64,000 nucleotides of DNA, from NCBI RefSeq assembly GCF_002591915.1, contig NZ_NIHB01000002.1:792886-856885 (forward strand), written 5' to 3'. Position numbers and translations under genes: made by a program. This document shows, piece after piece, positions 1-8,456 of the stretch; position 1 is the stretch's first letter, and every line of letters starts with the position of its first letter. Under the pieces are notes generated by a model. That model was not told the origin of the DNA. It searched no databases and was given only the letters and a program-made list of their open reading frames with translations. The stretch comes from Marinicella litoralis (GTDB lineage: Bacteria > Pseudomonadota > Gammaproteobacteria > Xanthomonadales > Marinicellaceae).

Positions 1-113
1 TTTCCTGCACCCAAATCGCCTTTTAAATACAACAGCTCGCCTGGTGAAATTCGACGGCTTAATTCTTCAGCGACTTGTTTCAATTGAGACAAAGTATTGA
101 CGTTTTTTTGCAT
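1..113 (-). CDS. tsaE: tRNA threonylcarbamoyladenosine biosynthesis ATPase TsaE (N-terminal part, cut by window edge)
   Basis: Reading leftwards from an ATG at 113, the first 37 residues begin MQKNVNTLSQLKQVAEE and end in GDLGAG, the start of the Walker A loop (GDLGAGKT in the family) that characterises TsaE, the small P-loop ATPase that works with TsaB and TsaD to make t6A on ANN-decoding tRNAs. The rest lies outside the window. The start lies 4 bp after the stop of nnr, and nnr-tsaE is the usual gammaproteobacterial order, so the two are almost certainly co-transcribed. The identification rests on the P-loop, the N-terminal pattern and the neighbour. Confidence 0.85.
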   Translation of the reverse strand, partial: MQKNVNTLSQLKQVAEELSRRISPGELLYLKGDLGAG

Positions 114-117
114 TTGA

Positions 118-1569
118 TTATTTAACCGTCTGATGTAAAGTGTTGAGTAAATCGGAGGCCGTCATGGTCAAACCAAAAACATTGGTTTCACCGGCAAGCG
201 CATGCCAAATCACGGCCAGATAACTGGCCACAGCAGGTGAAAAACCTTGTGCCAATAATCCTGCCACCATACCTGCCAGCACATCCCCTGATCCGGCTGT
301 GGCTAAATTGGCATTCCCATAAGGGCAGCACCAAACCGTTTTGCCATCACTGATCAGTGTACCTGATCCTTTCAATACTGCCACACAGTGGTATTTTTGT
401 GCCAGCTTTAGGACTGAAGCCCACCGATTTTGCTGTACCGCTGCTACCGAGCAAGACAACAACACAGCGGCCTCCTTTGGATGGGGAGTGATGACCTTCA
501 ATTGATCGGGGATGGTAGCTGCTCGTGATAAAATACCCAGCGCATCGGCATCCATCACCAATGGCTTGGCGGCCATTAAACAACATGTATACAGGTCTTT
601 AGACCATTGAGATTGACCCATGCCCATACCCAATAAAATCACGTCGGCCTGTTTGTCTATCAAAACCTGATTCAAGTGTTGTTCATTCATGCCATCAAAT
701 GCCAATGCCATCAATTCAGGCGCATACAATGCCACCATGTCCGCATGTGCACTATCTGTGACAATCGTGGCTAAACCTCCCCCGGATTTCAACACAGCTT
801 TTCCTGCCAACAACACGGCACCCATCATGCCCGCTTGGCCTCCTGCAGTTAACACATGACCAAATCGACCTTTGTGGCTATTGTTGCTTCGATGGCCAGA
901 GATTTCTACCAAATGATGCTGGTCTAGCAAAAGGCCATCTGGAGCGACGACGGCTGCAAAACAGCTCGAGTCCACACCCAAACGCTCAAGCAAAACCTCG
1001 CCACAACAGTCTTTACCATCAAGAGTAAATAGTCCCGTATTGAGTGCCAATATCGAAATGGTTTGGCTGGCTTCAACGGCAACACCCATGATATTTCCTG
1101 TCGAGCCATTCAAACCACTGGGAATGTCAACAGCTATAATGGTGCTCGCTTGAAGGTTGATCCATTCTATGACCTTTGCATAGTGGCCTGTGATTGCTTG
1201 ATTTAAACCAGTACCAAAAATTGAATCAACAATACAGTCATAAGATGCTGAACTGTCTGGTTTTGCATCAATGGTTTGCCCTTGATACAATTCTGCGGCG
1301 CGGCGCGCATCTCCAGATAATGATTCAATACTTTGCATTGGCCAAACTTTGACTTGCTGATGATTCTGCCGTGCCAGCTCAGCCACCACCCAGCCATCTC
1401 CACCATTGTTTCCTGGACCAGTGATCACCAAAATGCTGTTGAAGGCATTGATATGTTTAAAAATGGCCGCTGCTGCTGCTTGCATCAATGCAAACGAATC
1501 CAGACCCAAAGCATCGGCAGCCATTATATCAAGCTGTTTGGTTTTGTCGCTGTGGTAAAGTGGTTTCAT
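118..1569 (-). CDS. nnr: Bifunctional NAD(P)H-hydrate epimerase / ADP-dependent NAD(P)H-hydrate dehydratase
   Basis: 483 residues, the length of the fused two-domain enzyme (YjeF) that repairs hydrated NADH and NADPH. The N-terminal epimerase domain (about 1-205) shows GPGNNGGDG at 51-59, DSIFGTG at 115-121 and DIPSGLNG from 148. The C-terminal ribokinase-like dehydratase domain begins near 230 (HKGRFGHVLTAGG) and carries the nucleotide-binding GSGDVLAG from 426. Both halves look intact. The ATG at 1569 is 28 bp from the divergent queG start, so the two promoters must overlap coding sequence. tsaE follows after 4 bp, forming an operon. Confidence 0.95.
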   Translation of the reverse strand: MKPLYHSDKTKQLDIMAADALGLDSFALMQAAAAAIFKHINAFNSILVITGPGNNGGDGWVVAELARQNHQQVKVWPMQSIESLSGDARRAAELYQGQTIDAKPDSSASYDCIVDSIFGTGLNQAITGHYAKVIEWINLQASTIIAVDIPSGLNGSTGNIMGVAVEASQTISILALNTGLFTLDGKDCCGEVLLERLGVDSSCFAAVVAPDGLLLDQHHLVEISGHRSNNSHKGRFGHVLTAGGQAGMMGAVLLAGKAVLKSGGGLATIVTDSAHADMVALYAPELMALAFDGMNEQHLNQVLIDKQADVILLGMGMGQSQWSKDLYTCCLMAAKPLVMDADALGILSRAATIPDQLKVITPHPKEAAVLLSCSVAAVQQNRWASVLKLAQKYHCVAVLKGSGTLISDGKTVWCCPYGNANLATAGSGDVLAGMVAGLLAQGFSPAVASYLAVIWHALAGETNVFGLTMTASDLLNTLHQTVK

Positions 1570-1597
1570 TCAAATATGCTGCTGCTTTTGGCTTATA

Positions 1598-2716
1598 ATG
1601 GTCATTCATTTAGCCACTATTTTACCAGTGAATCAACAGCAAGAACATATAGATTACCAACAGTTAAAAGCAAACATCAAAGCGTGGGCAAAAGAATCTG
1701 GCTTTCAACAAGCAGGTATCAGTGATGTGAACTTAAAACAAGCTGGCGAACACTTAAAAAACTGGTTGAAAAAACAACACCATGCTGACATGGAATACAT
1801 GCACAAACACGGTGAAAAAAGGTATCAGCCAGAGGCTTTGGTGCCTGGTACCTTGAGTGTGATTTCTGTCCGTTTGGATTACATGCAAACCTCACTTACC
1901 CCCTATGAAGAACTCACCAAACAAGTCAGCAAAGCAGCCATTTCCAGGTATGCATTGGGCCGTGACTACCACAAGGTCATTCGCAATAAATTGAAAAAAC
2001 TGGTTGCAAAAATCAGTGCTGAAATTGGCCCTTTTGGTCATCGAGTGTTTACCGACTCAGCTCCCGTGATGGAAAAAGCCATTGCAGAAAAAGCAGGCTT
2101 AGGCTGGATTGGCAAACACAGCAATTTAATTAACAGCAAAGCAGGCTCCTACTTTTTCTTGGGTGAAATATATACTGACCTACCTTTAGAGCCTGACCGC
2201 AAACAAAGTTTCCATTGTGGCAGTTGTACCCAATGCATACAAGACTGCCCGACTGATGCCATCATTGCACCGTTTCAAGTTGATGCCAGCAGATGTATTT
2301 CATACCTTACGATTGAAAATCATGGCCCCATCCCAGAGGAATTCAGAAAGGCCATGGGAAATCGCATATACGGTTGTGATGATTGCCAAGTGGTGTGTCC
2401 CTGGAATAAATTTACGCAAAACACCGCAGAACCAGACTTCGCGCCCCGCCACCATTTGGATGACAGTGAATTACTTGAGTTGTTTTTATGGGATGAAGAA
2501 ACATTTTTACAAAATACGGCAGGTTCTCCAATTCGCAGAATCGGCTATCAATCATGGCAACGTAATTTAGCAGTGGGTATGGGCAATTCTAAGCCTCATG
2601 CGAATATCATTGAAGCTTTAAAGCAGAAAGTCAACAGCGCCTCTCCAATGGTGAAAGAACACATTGAATGGGCCCTGACTGAATTGTCTAAGCAGACAAG
2701 CACACCCATCGCCTGA
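1598..2716 (+). CDS. queG: Epoxyqueuosine reductase QueG
   Basis: Catalyses the last step of queuosine synthesis, reducing epoxyqueuosine in the wobble position of tRNA, with cobalamin and two [4Fe-4S] clusters. The ferredoxin-like part shows C207GSC210TQC213IQDC217 followed by PTDAI, a lone Cys in DASRC near 233, and C260DDC263QVVC267PWN, giving the eight-cysteine set of the family. Upstream lies the cobalamin-binding N-terminal region (SGFQQAGISD near the start, then RYALGRDYHKV). The ATG at 1598 gives 372 residues. A GTG at 1628 gives 362 and may be the true start, because a TATAAT lies right on the ATG (1594-1599). The length fits QueG either way. Confidence 0.94.
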   Translation: MVIHLATILPVNQQQEHIDYQQLKANIKAWAKESGFQQAGISDVNLKQAGEHLKNWLKKQHHADMEYMHKHGEKRYQPEALVPGTLSVISVRLDYMQTSLTPYEELTKQVSKAAISRYALGRDYHKVIRNKLKKLVAKISAEIGPFGHRVFTDSAPVMEKAIAEKAGLGWIGKHSNLINSKAGSYFFLGEIYTDLPLEPDRKQSFHCGSCTQCIQDCPTDAIIAPFQVDASRCISYLTIENHGPIPEEFRKAMGNRIYGCDDCQVVCPWNKFTQNTAEPDFAPRHHLDDSELLELFLWDEETFLQNTAGSPIRRIGYQSWQRNLAVGMGNSKPHANIIEALKQKVNSASPMVKEHIEWALTELSKQTSTPIA

Positions 2717-2790
2717 TTACAGTCAGCTCAAGGGCACCCATTTTCTGATTGAACATAAATGCATGCTGAAGTTTATGCTTGTAGTGCCTT

Positions 2791-3381
2791 TTACTGAATC
2801 ATTTGCAGCAAGCCTGCTGCATCAATCGGTCCCATGTGTTTTTTGTGACGCATGCCTTGTGGGTTATAAACGATGGTCGTTGGCAAACCCATACCACCTT
2901 CTTCAGCAAAACCAGGAGGGTTATACACATCAATGGTTAATAAAGGGTAGTTAACACCAAAATCATCAGCAAAGTTTTTCAACTTATTCACTTCAGCATC
3001 CTCATATGCAATGCCTAAGATTTGAACATGGGTATTTTCGTTTTGGAATTTTACCAATTCAGGAATTTCATCTCTACAGGGCGCACACCATGTGGCCCAA
3101 TAATTTAACACCAACCACTTTCCTCTGTAATCTTCGGCATTGACTTCGTTGCCAGCTAAGTCATTGAGGGTGAATGCCAGTGGTCCATCGATTCCGTCAT
3201 TGGCTGTTTGATCATTCTTGGTTTCAGCTGTGCTTGTGGTGGCCTTTTTCTGACTGGCAACTTGAACCTCTGATTTTGTTGACTCAGTGGTCGCTTTGTC
3301 TGGCTCTGTACAAGCCGACAACGCCAAACCAGTGGTCAATAGGATCAAACAGCTGCGTATGCGGGTAAAATTATTTTTCAT
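2791..3381 (-). CDS. TlpA-family thioredoxin-like lipoprotein
   Basis: A 196-residue protein starting MKNNFTRIRSC with a hydrophobic segment and lipobox LSAC, so it should be lipidated and exported. A low-complexity Thr/Lys/Gln linker follows, then a thioredoxin fold of the TlpA/ResA kind: WCAPC redox pair after NYWATW, a GIAYEDAE strand, and a cis-Pro region GLPTTIVY. Such proteins reduce or oxidise periplasmic thiols, often in cytochrome c maturation or envelope stress, but the partner cannot be read here. The ATG at 3381 is preferred over those at 3387 and 3399 because it leaves room for an AAAGA ribosome-binding sequence. It overlaps the end of the YihY gene by 11 bp, suggesting coupled translation. 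Confidence 0.85.
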   Translation of the reverse strand: MKNNFTRIRSCLILLTTGLALSACTEPDKATTESTKSEVQVASQKKATTSTAETKNDQTANDGIDGPLAFTLNDLAGNEVNAEDYRGKWLVLNYWATWCAPCRDEIPELVKFQNENTHVQILGIAYEDAEVNKLKNFADDFGVNYPLLTIDVYNPPGFAEEGGMGLPTTIVYNPQGMRHKKHMGPIDAAGLLQMIQ

Positions 3382-4621
3382 TGTCATTCTTTTTATCATT
3401 GCTTAACTCGTGGTCTTGGTTTAAATTTTCATTGATAATGGTAGCTATTGATTGGTTCAACATGGTGTCGACAGGCTGCCAATAATTGTCCAACAAATTT
3501 TGATAATGGGCAAAATATTTAGACGCCTTTACCGGAATTTTAAAATTACCATTTTTATACAAAGCTTTAAAATCCAGTGCATTCAAGTCATGTCTAATCA
3601 AATAATCTCCAGATTGATTGATGGCAATATAGCCTTGCTTTTCTAACCAATCAAGGTGCTTGTTCAATTCATCATCAGGTACGAACCTTAGATGACCGTA
3701 AATTTCTGTATAACTGACAGTTTTTCCTTTTTGACTGGCTTGCCAAAGGAGATTGAGTATTTCAATCACTAACAACAACCGTTGATTGGTTTGGTAGTTT
3801 TGTACATGCAATCGCCAACGAGATGTTTCCAATGTTGCCGCAATGGTGCCACCCAATAAAATGATATTCCAAGACAGAAACATCCAGATCAAAAACAGCG
3901 GGATGGTGGCCAATGTCCCATAGACTTTCTGATAACTGGGAATCGTGGTTACATACAAAGCAAACCCTTTCTTAGCCAATTCAAAGCAAACAGCCGAAAA
4001 CAAGGCGCCTATCAAAGCGTTTTTCCAATTCACTTTGCGATTAGGCACCACCAAGTAGATGAAAAAGAACCCAACTGTCGAAGACAGCACGGGCAAAGCT
4101 TTGACCAAAAAGCCTTTCACACTGGCAAATGCAGAATACTCAAACACAATGGAAGACAATGCAATGCCTCCGCCCACCAACAAGGGCCCCATAGTCAAAA
4201 CAGCCCAGTACATCATCATTTTCGTCTTGAATCGTCCGGACGATTTACTGTCAAAAATGCGGTTCAAAGCCTTTTCCATGGTGTGCATCATTAAGATAGA
4301 GGTGAGAAATACCGCCAAAAACATGGTAACGGTGAGTCCACGGGCTTTTTCTACAAACCCTACTATATAAGTTTGAATGACTTCACCTGTGGTTGGTACA
4401 AAGTTAGCAAAAATAAAATTTTGCAACTGTTGAGACGCATCTTCAAACAATGGCATCGCTGAAAATACAGTAATCAAAACCGACATGAAAGGAACCAGTG
4501 ACAACAAAGCCGTGTAGGCCAATGAACTGGCTGCCAAAGATGTTTCGTCATCTCGATACCTTCTGGCCACTTCAAATACAAAACTCTTCATATTGATGGC
4601 AAATTTTGTCGCTTTATTCAT
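3371..4621 (-). CDS. YihY/UPF0761 (BrkB-like) integral membrane protein
   Basis: 416 residues. The N-terminal ~290 residues contain about six hydrophobic helices with the family's TSLAASSLAYTALLSLVPF near residues 27-45 and a conserved GTLATIPLFLIWMFLSW. The C-terminal ~130 residues are soluble and resemble a winged-helix-like module (TYSEIYGHLRFVPDDELNKHL). The family was once called RNase BN/rbn, but that activity belongs to another protein, so the function is best left open (inner-membrane protein, possible transporter). The ATG at 4621 has no close upstream gene. It is followed by the overlapping TlpA-like lipoprotein. Confidence 0.88.
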   Translation of the reverse strand: MNKATKFAINMKSFVFEVARRYRDDETSLAASSLAYTALLSLVPFMSVLITVFSAMPLFEDASQQLQNFIFANFVPTTGEVIQTYIVGFVEKARGLTVTMFLAVFLTSILMMHTMEKALNRIFDSKSSGRFKTKMMMYWAVLTMGPLLVGGGIALSSIVFEYSAFASVKGFLVKALPVLSSTVGFFFIYLVVPNRKVNWKNALIGALFSAVCFELAKKGFALYVTTIPSYQKVYGTLATIPLFLIWMFLSWNIILLGGTIAATLETSRWRLHVQNYQTNQRLLLVIEILNLLWQASQKGKTVSYTEIYGHLRFVPDDELNKHLDWLEKQGYIAINQSGDYLIRHDLNALDFKALYKNGNFKIPVKASKYFAHYQNLLDNYWQPVDTMLNQSIATIINENLNQDHELSNDKKNDNEK

Positions 4622-4709
4622 TATTCCATTTTCATTGAATTAAATCTATTATACAAGTTGAACCAATGGTTCATTTTACAATGTATTAATGGGTACCACC
4701 CCAGTTAAA

Positions 4710-4738
4710 TTGTTTTAGCAAAATAACTGTGCTATATT
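4710..4738 (+). promoter_or_regulatory. Predicted sigma-70 promoter of the small lipoprotein gene
   Basis: TTGTTT (4710-4715), a 17-bp spacer and TATATT (4733-4738) match the vegetative consensus well. The predicted start near 4745 leaves a ~97-nt leader before the ATG at 4842. The leader carries a G6 run (4754-4759) and a short dyad TGTGA-CC-TCACA (4797-4808). No known riboswitch class is recognised. Confidence 0.5.
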
Positions 4739-4841
4739 AATTGAGCGTGTGCTGGGGGGCATAATTAACGCACAAATAATGTCTCATGTGTTTTTTTGTG
4801 ACCTCACAGTCAATTCATTGATTAATTGATTGGTATTGGCT

Positions 4842-5219
4842 ATGAAAAAAAACTTAACTTTAAAATCCACATTTCTGATTGTGACCGCAATCATTTTGAC
4901 TGCCTGTGGCAGCGATGCTCCTCAATTCACTCACTTCAAAGCATTCGACGAACGGTTCACAACTGTCATAGATACTTCAGAAGCCGAAAAATTAAAAAAA
5001 CTGGCAGAATTGTTTTATGACCAACAACCGGCCACTGGCACGCAAGCTGACTTAGATTTTCAGTATTTAATAGACATAACCACCCAAGAGGGTTCAGCCA
5101 GATACCGCTGCACCAAAACTGGTTATTGTCAATTACGCACCGAGGGTGTCAAAATGCAAAAAGAAATTTTTTATTTAGAAAGGCATCGTGAATTGTATGA
5201 GGAAGCCAAACTTAATTGA
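4842..5219 (+). CDS. Small hypothetical lipoprotein
   Basis: 125 residues from MKKNLTLKST. A hydrophobic stretch ends in the lipobox LTACG, so lipidation at Cys is expected. The mature part has no recognised domain. It contains two closely spaced cysteines (RCTKTGYC) that could form a disulfide and an acidic/basic helical tail (EIFYLERHRELYEEAKLN). The ATG at 4842 is chosen over a TTG at 4830 because it puts two lysines directly before the hydrophobic core. A good promoter lies ~100 bp upstream. It converges with mtnN, the stop codons overlapping by 8 bp. Function unknown. Confidence 0.75.
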   Translation: MKKNLTLKSTFLIVTAIILTACGSDAPQFTHFKAFDERFTTVIDTSEAEKLKKLAELFYDQQPATGTQADLDFQYLIDITTQEGSARYRCTKTGYCQLRTEGVKMQKEIFYLERHRELYEEAKLN

Positions 5220-5922
5220 TTTGACTGATTAAGCCCAAGACCAATTCAGTTGATTTTCTTCCTGCCTGTTCGATGTATTGATTGAAACTTGTTTGTGCTT
5301 CTTCACCTGCCACATCGGATAAATTTCGCAGAATAAGAAAATCAATGTCATGCAAATAGCACACCTGCGCCACCGCAGCGGCTTCCATTTCACAGGCAAC
5401 AACATCAGCAAACCTTTGTTTAATTTGAGCCACCTGGGATTCTCGGTAGATAAAGGATTCGCCCGTAGCAATGGTGCCTATATGATGCATGTCCTGTAGC
5501 TGGGTAGCCACTTGATCTAATTTTTTTAACCAACGGTCCTTGACAGCATAATAAACCGGCAATCCAGGCAATTCGCCAAATTCAAAACCAATTGGACTGA
5601 CATCAACATCATGATGACATACCTTATCTGCAAACACAAAATCACCCACATGTGTGCCTAATTTAATCCCACCTGCCGAACCCGTGTTGATGACCAAATC
5701 AGGTTTAAACTCTCTGGCCAACCATTCAGCCGCTAAAGTGGCATTGACTTTGCCAATTCCGGATTCCAGCAAACAGACTGCATGGCCAGACCAAGAACCA
5801 AGAGTTATTTTTATATCTAAATACTGCTTATGGGTGGTTTCTTTCAATTGCTGACGAAGAAAATCACACTCCAAATGCATGGCACCAATGATGCCTATTT
5901 TTAGATGGGTGCCCGCACTCAT
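5212..5922 (-). CDS. mtnN: 5'-methylthioadenosine/S-adenosylhomocysteine nucleosidase
   Basis: 236 residues. Cleaves adenine from MTA, SAH and 5'-deoxyadenosine, clearing by-products of SAM-dependent methylation, polyamine synthesis and radical-SAM enzymes. Alignment by eye to the E. coli enzyme keeps the catalytic residues: the Glu of GAMHLE (E12 in E. coli), the purine-site motif CEMEAAA (E174) and the acid/base Asp of LSDVA (D197), along with INTGSAGG and SGIGKVNA. The ATG at 5922 overlaps the trpC stop as ATGA, so this gene is the last cistron of trpGDC-mtnN, an unusual home for it. Confidence 0.93.
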   Translation of the reverse strand: MSAGTHLKIGIIGAMHLECDFLRQQLKETTHKQYLDIKITLGSWSGHAVCLLESGIGKVNATLAAEWLAREFKPDLVINTGSAGGIKLGTHVGDFVFADKVCHHDVDVSPIGFEFGELPGLPVYYAVKDRWLKKLDQVATQLQDMHHIGTIATGESFIYRESQVAQIKQRFADVVACEMEAAAVAQVCYLHDIDFLILRNLSDVAGEEAQTSFNQYIEQAGRKSTELVLGLISQIN

Positions 5923-6719
5923 TCGACTTGACCAGTCATCAGTTTCTGCAACTGTTCACCCGGATTATTGTGGCGCATCAATGACTCCCCAATTAAGAAA
6001 CTGTGAATGTCTTGTTGTTGTAGAAATTTAATGTCCTCACTGGTGTGGATACCACTCTCACTGACAACGATGCGTTTTTCATCCACCATTTTGCGCAAAT
6101 TTTGGCTGGTGGATAATGAAGTTTCAAAGGTTTTTAGGTTTCTGTTATTGATACCAATCAATTGCGCAGATGTAGCCAATGCTCGATTCATTTCTTCCTC
6201 ATCGTGAACCTCCATCAATACATCCATGCCCAAGTCCATGGCCAAATCATTTAACTCAATCAGTAATTCGTCAGTCAAGCAGGCAACAATCAGCAAGATA
6301 CAGTCGGCGCCCAACGCCCTGGATTGAAAAATTTGCCAAGGGTCAATCATAAAATCTTTTCTTAAAACAGGAAGCCCAACAACTTCACGAACTTGGCTTA
6401 AATAATCATCGCTGCCTTGAAAGTAATTGGAGTCAGTTAATACTGAAAGGCAGGTCGCACCACCCATGAGATAAGACTGGGCAATTTCCACTGGATTAAA
6501 ATCCTCGCGGATAATACCCTTAGAGGGGGATGCTTTTTTAACCTCAGCAATCACCGCGGTGTCGCCTTTGACTACTTGATTTTCAATCGCATGGAAAAAA
6601 CCTCGAGGTGTGGTTTGTTGAGCAGCGATCGTCCGCAAATCGGAGATTGAATGCAATTGTTTGCCTGCAGCCACTTCTTGTTTTTTGGTGGCTACAATTT
6701 GGTCTAATACATTACTCAT
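5919..6719 (-). CDS. trpC: Indole-3-glycerol-phosphate synthase
   Basis: Ring closure of CdRP to indole-3-glycerol phosphate in tryptophan synthesis. 266 residues, a single (beta/alpha)8 barrel without a fused TrpF. Motifs seen: VIAEVKKASPSKG (substrate lysine), VLRKDFMIDPWQ, GINNRNLKTF and VSESGIHT near the phosphate site. The ATG at 6719 has an AAGAA ribosome-binding sequence about nine bases upstream. The in-frame TTG at 6734 is less likely. It sits between trpD and mtnN with short or overlapping junctions, so it is translated as part of the same operon. Confidence 0.96.
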   Translation of the reverse strand: MSNVLDQIVATKKQEVAAGKQLHSISDLRTIAAQQTTPRGFFHAIENQVVKGDTAVIAEVKKASPSKGIIREDFNPVEIAQSYLMGGATCLSVLTDSNYFQGSDDYLSQVREVVGLPVLRKDFMIDPWQIFQSRALGADCILLIVACLTDELLIELNDLAMDLGMDVLMEVHDEEEMNRALATSAQLIGINNRNLKTFETSLSTSQNLRKMVDEKRIVVSESGIHTSEDIKFLQQQDIHSFLIGESLMRHNNPGEQLQKLMTGQVE

Positions 6720-6738
6720 ACGTTGGTTCTTCAATTGT

Positions 6739-7764
6739 TTAAAGTGATTGTGTGTATTCAGCCAAATCTTGCATCAACTGCCAAGCACTGCCTGATTGCA
6801 TGATGTCTTGAGCCATTTTCACGCCTTGACTCATATCAATGGCACACCCAGCCACGTAAATGGCTGCACCGGCATTCAATGCCAAAATATCAGCCGCTGG
6901 ACTCGATTGACCTGACAAGGCTTGTTGTATCAAGTGCAAGCTTTGATGGGCATTTTCAACCACCAATGATTCAATGCCTTGCTGTGCAATCCCATACTGT
7001 TCAGGCTTGATACTGAACGTATTGATTGTTCCATGCTTTAGTTCAGCCACGTCTGTAGGTGCGGCCAAAGAAATTTCATCCATGCCGTCTTGAGAGTGAA
7101 CCACCATCACATGTTTTGCCCCCAATTTCTGTAGCACTTCAGCCGCTGTTCTGACCCACTGCTTAGCAAATATACCCATGACTTGAAATGGTGTGTCTGC
7201 TGGATTGGTCAATGGACCTAACAAATTGAACATGGTTCTTACGGCCAACTCCTTGCGAGGGGCTACTGCAAACTTGGTTGCGCCATGATGAGCCGGCGCA
7301 AACAGAAAGCCGATATTGAATTTTTCAATGCAATCGGCCACCTGTTGGGCATTCAACGCTAAATTCAAACCCGCAGCTTCCAGTACATCAGCTGAGCCTG
7401 TGGTTGAGGACACTGAACGGTTACCATGTTTGGCCACACGGCAACCAGCAGCAGCAGCAATAAATGCCACAGCGGTAGAAACATTGAATATACCAATGCC
7501 ATCTCCACCCGTCCCGCAGGTGTCTATTAAATGGGTTTTATCTACATCGACTTTAATCGCCCTTTGACGCATTACCACCGCGGCTTCGGTGATGTGTTCA
7601 ACGGTTTCACCGTTTAATTTCAAAGCCATCAACAAACCACCAATTTGGGCCGGAGTGGCAGCACCATCCATAATTTGGTTCATCACGTCAGTCATGCTAC
7701 CGCTAGGCAATGCTTGTTTTTCGCCTAATAAGTCCAAGGCATTTTGTATGGGAGTTTTTATCAT
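6739..7764 (-). CDS. trpD: Anthranilate phosphoribosyltransferase
   Basis: Transfers phosphoribose from PRPP to anthranilate. 341 residues, normal for unfused TrpD. Conserved pieces are DTCGTGGDG with downstream NVST (PRPP loop), KHGNRSVSSTTGSADVLEA (anthranilate/PRPP site) and the two metal residues within DEISL. It lies between trpG (11 bp gap) and trpC and clearly belongs to the trpGDC unit. TrpG and TrpD are separate proteins here, unlike the fusion in enteric bacteria. Confidence 0.96.
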   Translation of the reverse strand: MIKTPIQNALDLLGEKQALPSGSMTDVMNQIMDGAATPAQIGGLLMALKLNGETVEHITEAAVVMRQRAIKVDVDKTHLIDTCGTGGDGIGIFNVSTAVAFIAAAAGCRVAKHGNRSVSSTTGSADVLEAAGLNLALNAQQVADCIEKFNIGFLFAPAHHGATKFAVAPRKELAVRTMFNLLGPLTNPADTPFQVMGIFAKQWVRTAAEVLQKLGAKHVMVVHSQDGMDEISLAAPTDVAELKHGTINTFSIKPEQYGIAQQGIESLVVENAHQSLHLIQQALSGQSSPAADILALNAGAAIYVAGCAIDMSQGVKMAQDIMQSGSAWQLMQDLAEYTQSL

Positions 7765-7775
7765 TTTAATTTCTT

Positions 7776-8354
7776 TTATTGGGTCAAAAAGTTTTTCAAC
7801 ATCTGGTGACCATGTTCAGTCAAAATACTTTCAGGATGAAATTGAACCCCTGATATCGCATAGTCTTTGTGTTTAAAACCCATGATTTCATCAAATTCAC
7901 CGGATGCTGTTTCAGTCCAAGCGGTAATTTCCAAACACTCAGGCAATGTCTTTTGGTCAATCACCAAAGAATGGTATCTGGTGGCATTGAAAGGGTTTTC
8001 TAATCCACTAAAAACGTCTGAATTATTATGATGAACCGCTGATATTTTACCATGCATGATGGTTTTGGCTCGAATCACATCACCGCCAAAAACCTGGCCA
8101 ATCGATTGATGACCTAAACACACACCCAGCAATGGGATTTTACCGGCACATGCACGTATCATGTCCATGGAAATACCAGCCATATCAGGATTTCTCGGAC
8201 CGGGTGAAATCACCACGTGGTCAGGCTTCAATGCAAGCGCCTGTTCGACTGTAATTTCATCATTCCGATATACCCGCACATCACTGCCTAACTCGCCAAA
8301 ATACTGCACCAAGTTATAGGTAAAAGAATCGTAGTTATCTATCATCAACAACAT
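7776..8354 (-). CDS. trpG: Anthranilate synthase glutamine amidotransferase subunit (TrpG/PabA)
   Basis: 192-residue class I glutamine amidotransferase that supplies ammonia to TrpE, and possibly also to PabB, since no second copy is visible here. The nucleophile is Cys79 in GVCLGHQ, and the His-Glu pair of the triad is in GVQFHPES. The oxyanion region SPGPRNPD is present. It is the first gene of trpGDC-mtnN. A TACAAT (-10-like, complement of 8379-8384) lies just upstream, and the terminator of the preceding receptor gene separates it from upstream transcription, implying its own promoter. Confidence 0.93.
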   Translation of the reverse strand: MLLMIDNYDSFTYNLVQYFGELGSDVRVYRNDEITVEQALALKPDHVVISPGPRNPDMAGISMDMIRACAGKIPLLGVCLGHQSIGQVFGGDVIRAKTIMHGKISAVHHNNSDVFSGLENPFNATRYHSLVIDQKTLPECLEITAWTETASGEFDEIMGFKHKDYAISGVQFHPESILTEHGHQMLKNFLTQ

Positions 8355-8411
8355 GTGATGTATCCAGTCAAATCACGCATTGTACAGAATTTTTTATCAG
8401 GGGGAAAACAA

Positions 8412-8434
8412 AAACGGCCTCAAAGAGGCCGTTT
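8412..8434 (-). terminator. Rho-independent terminator of the TonB-dependent receptor gene
   Basis: A perfect 10-bp stem (AAACGGCCTC / GAGGCCGTTT) with a 3-nt loop. Read on the minus strand, the second arm runs into a T-rich stretch (TTTTTGTTTT). It lies 23 bp after the receptor stop and before trpG, insulating the two. Confidence 0.85.
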
Positions 8435-8456
8435 AATACAGTCATTTAAAAAGTTC

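Noticed and set aside
1594..1599. TATAAT directly at the queG ATG as a promoter
   Set aside because: No matching -35 at 16-18 bp; it may be chance in an AT-rich gap of 28 bp.
4059..4370. 103-codon frame on the plus strand inside the YihY gene
   Set aside because: It is the antisense of a conserved membrane protein, without ribosome-binding site; a shadow frame.
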